Origin: Halocaridina rubra
Lineage: Eukaryota; Arthropoda; Malacostraca; Decapoda; Atyidae
DNA: 64,000 nucleotides
Assembly (NCBI GenBank): GCA_037179515.1
Contig: JAXCGZ010009480.1
Coordinates: 62,001 to 126,000, forward strand
Direction: 5' to 3'
The notes under the pieces are model-generated. The model saw only the letters and a list, made by a program, of their open reading frames with translations, was not told the origin of the DNA and searched no databases. Of this stretch, positions 62,272-64,000 are shown piece by piece. The translations under genes and the position numbers were made by a program. Position 1 is the stretch's first letter; each line of letters begins with the position of its first letter.

Positions 62272-62339
<68 letters not shown>

Positions 62340-62366
62340 CTGTGTGTGCATCTGTGTGTGTGTGTG
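62261..62366. repeat. (GT)n microsatellite at the B8/B9 junction
   Basis: About 105 bases of GT with a few ATG/CTG interruptions. It links the truncated ORF1 of B8 to the tail of B9. Confidence 0.95.
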
Positions 62367-62854
62367 ATTACCTAATTGTGATTACCTAATTGTGTTTACG
62401 GGAAAGAGCCCAAAGCTCGTATCTTCCCGTCTCCTCATCGCTTTCATTTGATACTTAGTGATACTTATCATACCTGTCCTTAAAACTATGGATTGAGATA
62501 GCATTAACTACCTCCTCGCTTAGCCAATTCCAATTATCAACTACTCTTGCACTGAAAAAGTATTTCCTTACATCCTGCAAAGAAGTTTTCTTACGAAGCT
62601 TCAAACTATCACCTCTAGTTCTAGAGCCAGCCATATCAAAATATCGATCCCTATCCACTCTATCATAACCATGAAGGAATTTAAAGATTGTCACCATATT
62701 CCCCCCTCACTCTTCTAGCTTCGAGTGATGGTAAGTCTAATTCCCTCAGCCTCTCATCATAACTGAGATTGCGTATTTCGGGCACCAGTTTCGTGGCATG
62801 TCTTTGAACTTTTTCAAGCTTAGCTATGTGCTTTTTCAAGTGCGGATTCCAAAA
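62367..62854 (-). mobile_element. Family B copy B9, 3' end only
   Basis: Minus-strand copy with tail GATTACCTAATTGTGATTACC, the hairpin and the last part of ORF2 (62697-62455: MVTIFKFLHGYDRVDRDRYF to the stop) up to the FWNPHLKKH region, then truncated at GCGGATTCCAAAA. An eight-base remnant separates it from the tail of B10. Confidence 0.87.
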
Positions 62855-62862
62855 CTGGGCAC

Positions 62863-64000
62863 TACCTAATTGTGTTTACGGGAAAGAGCCCAAAGCTCGT
62901 ATCTTCCCGTCTCCTCATCGCTTCCATTTGATACTTAGTGATACTTATCATACCTGTCCTTGAAACTATTGACTGAGATAGCATTAACTACCTCCTCGCT
63001 TAGCGAATTCCAATTATCAACTACTCTTACACTGAAAAAGTATTTCCTTACATCCTGCAAAGAAGCTTTCTTACGAAGCTTCAAACTATGACCTCTAGTT
63101 CTAGAGCCTGCCATATCAAAATATCGATCCATATCCACTCTATCATAATCATGAAGGAATTTAAAGACTGTTACCATATCCCCCCTCACTCTTCTAGCTT
63201 CGAGTGATGGTAAGTCTAACTCCCTCAGCCTCTCATCATAACTAAGATTGTGTATTTCTGGCACCAGTTTCGTGGCATGTCTTTGAACTTTTTCAAGCTT
63301 AGCTATGTGCTTTTTCAAGTGCGGATTCCAAAAGGGGGCTGCATATTCCAGTTTTGGCCTCACATAGGTTGCATAAATATTTCTGAACATTTCCTTGTCC
63401 ATGTGCCTGAAGGCTACACTTACATTTGATAAGAATGCATATGCTGCCTTTACTATGCCATTTATATGTATTTCTGGAGACAAATCTGCCAGTATGTTTA
63501 CTCCTAGATCTCTTCTCATTTTCTGTCTCTTGAAGTTGTATTCGAGCCACCGAGTAGTCAAGCTTGGGCCTTCTTGCACTTGTACCCATTCTCATTACCT
63601 TACATTTTAAAGCATTGAATTTCATTAGCCACTTTTCTGACCACTCATGCAGATTATTTAGATCTTCCTGAAGTTCTCTACCTTTGTTCTCGTTTCTTAC
63701 TTTCTTCACAATCTTTGCATCATCTGCAAACATATTCATGAATGAATTTACAGACTCTGGTAGGTCATTTACATATACAAGGAACAAAGGTGGCCCTAAA
63801 ACTGAACCGTGTGGAACTCCACTACTATCTCCTCTCCATTCAGACACTGAGTGTCTTACTCTAACCCTCTGTTCCCTTCCTTCTAAGTAAGTATTTATCC
63901 ATTCCAAGACATTTCCACCTATTCTAGCCATTACTTGCAGCTTCCTAATAAGTCTCCCATGTGAAACAGTGTCAAACACTTTCTGGAAGTCTAGGAATAT
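62863..64000 (-). mobile_element. Family B copy B10, runs off the window
   Basis: The 3' tail TACCTAATTGTG and hairpin lie at 62863-62920. ORF2 pieces 63579-62935 and 63979-63299 overlap in different frames because of an extra T near 63513. RT shows FADDAKIVKK with both Asp; SGVPQG reads SGVPHG. The copy continues past base 64000. Confidence 0.88.
62935..63979 (-). pseudogene. ORF2 RT and C-terminus of copy B10
   Basis: Palm block FDTVSHGRLIRKL, SGVPHGSVLGPPLF, FADDAKIVKK, thumb DYSVARIQLQETENE, then a one-base insertion; the second frame continues RDLGVNILADLSPE through the C-terminal domain to the stop at 62935. Otherwise intact within the window. Confidence 0.83.

Overview
This is a eukaryotic window, almost certainly from an arthropod and most likely a decapod crustacean. 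The reasons are several autonomous non-LTR families of CR1/L2-like, I/R1-like and RTE-like type, Gypsy and Copia LTR elements, SCAND3/ZBED-like hAT DNA transposons, a tRNA-derived SINE, very long perfect dinucleotide microsatellites, and one intron-bearing host gene with GT-AG splice sites. The assignment to a group rests on the overall repeat content and not on a diagnostic gene. There are no bacterial features.

Layout. 1-6739 (minus): three pieces (A0, A1, A2) of one CR1-like family whose ORF1 carries an SGNH esterase domain and whose ORF2 is endonuclease plus reverse transcriptase (RT). 6740-16370 (plus): six copies (B1-B6) of a second CR1-like family, head to tail, mostly joined at their CA-rich 3' tails. 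16371-17890: microsatellite, a possible MITE and plain AT-rich DNA. 17888-22130 (plus): Gypsy element G1 with gag and pol in a -1 frame relation. 22187-22474: a pure (AT)n tract. 23830-32826 (plus): a LINE (D) split by a nearly intact Copia element (27675-32016, 267-bp LTRs, 5-bp target duplication). 32827-38300 (minus): an I/R1-like LINE (E) with zinc-knuckle ORF1 and RNase H, split by a non-autonomous hAT element (33145-34125, near-perfect 8-bp target duplication). 38333-38516: a foldback. 38570-39988 (plus): a decayed family B copy. 39989-45070 (plus): three RTE-like pieces F1-F3, with F3 split by family B copy B7 (43175-44513, minus, 6-bp target duplication). 45073-50060 (minus): an old Gypsy element G2. 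50090-52533 (plus): a decayed hAT transposase gene. 53191-55991 (minus): the one convincing host gene, four coding exons for a 357-residue protein with two membrane segments. 56000-58310: degenerate tandem repeats, microsatellites and a tRNA-derived SINE. 58316-64000 (minus): three more family B copies in head-to-tail order, including the most complete one (B8, with coiled-coil ORF1).

Almost everything here is mobile DNA, and the most informative structures are nested insertions. In three cases the reading frame of the interrupted host element becomes continuous when the insert and one target duplication are removed, which fixes the insertion boundaries without any database search. Family B is the most interesting system. 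Its copies chain onto one another through (CA)n/ATTAGGTAATCACA-type tails and share a 3'-terminal stem-loop, which suggests insertion into tails of earlier copies or into CA microsatellites. The host gene encodes a small, acidic, probably surface-exposed protein that I do not recognise.
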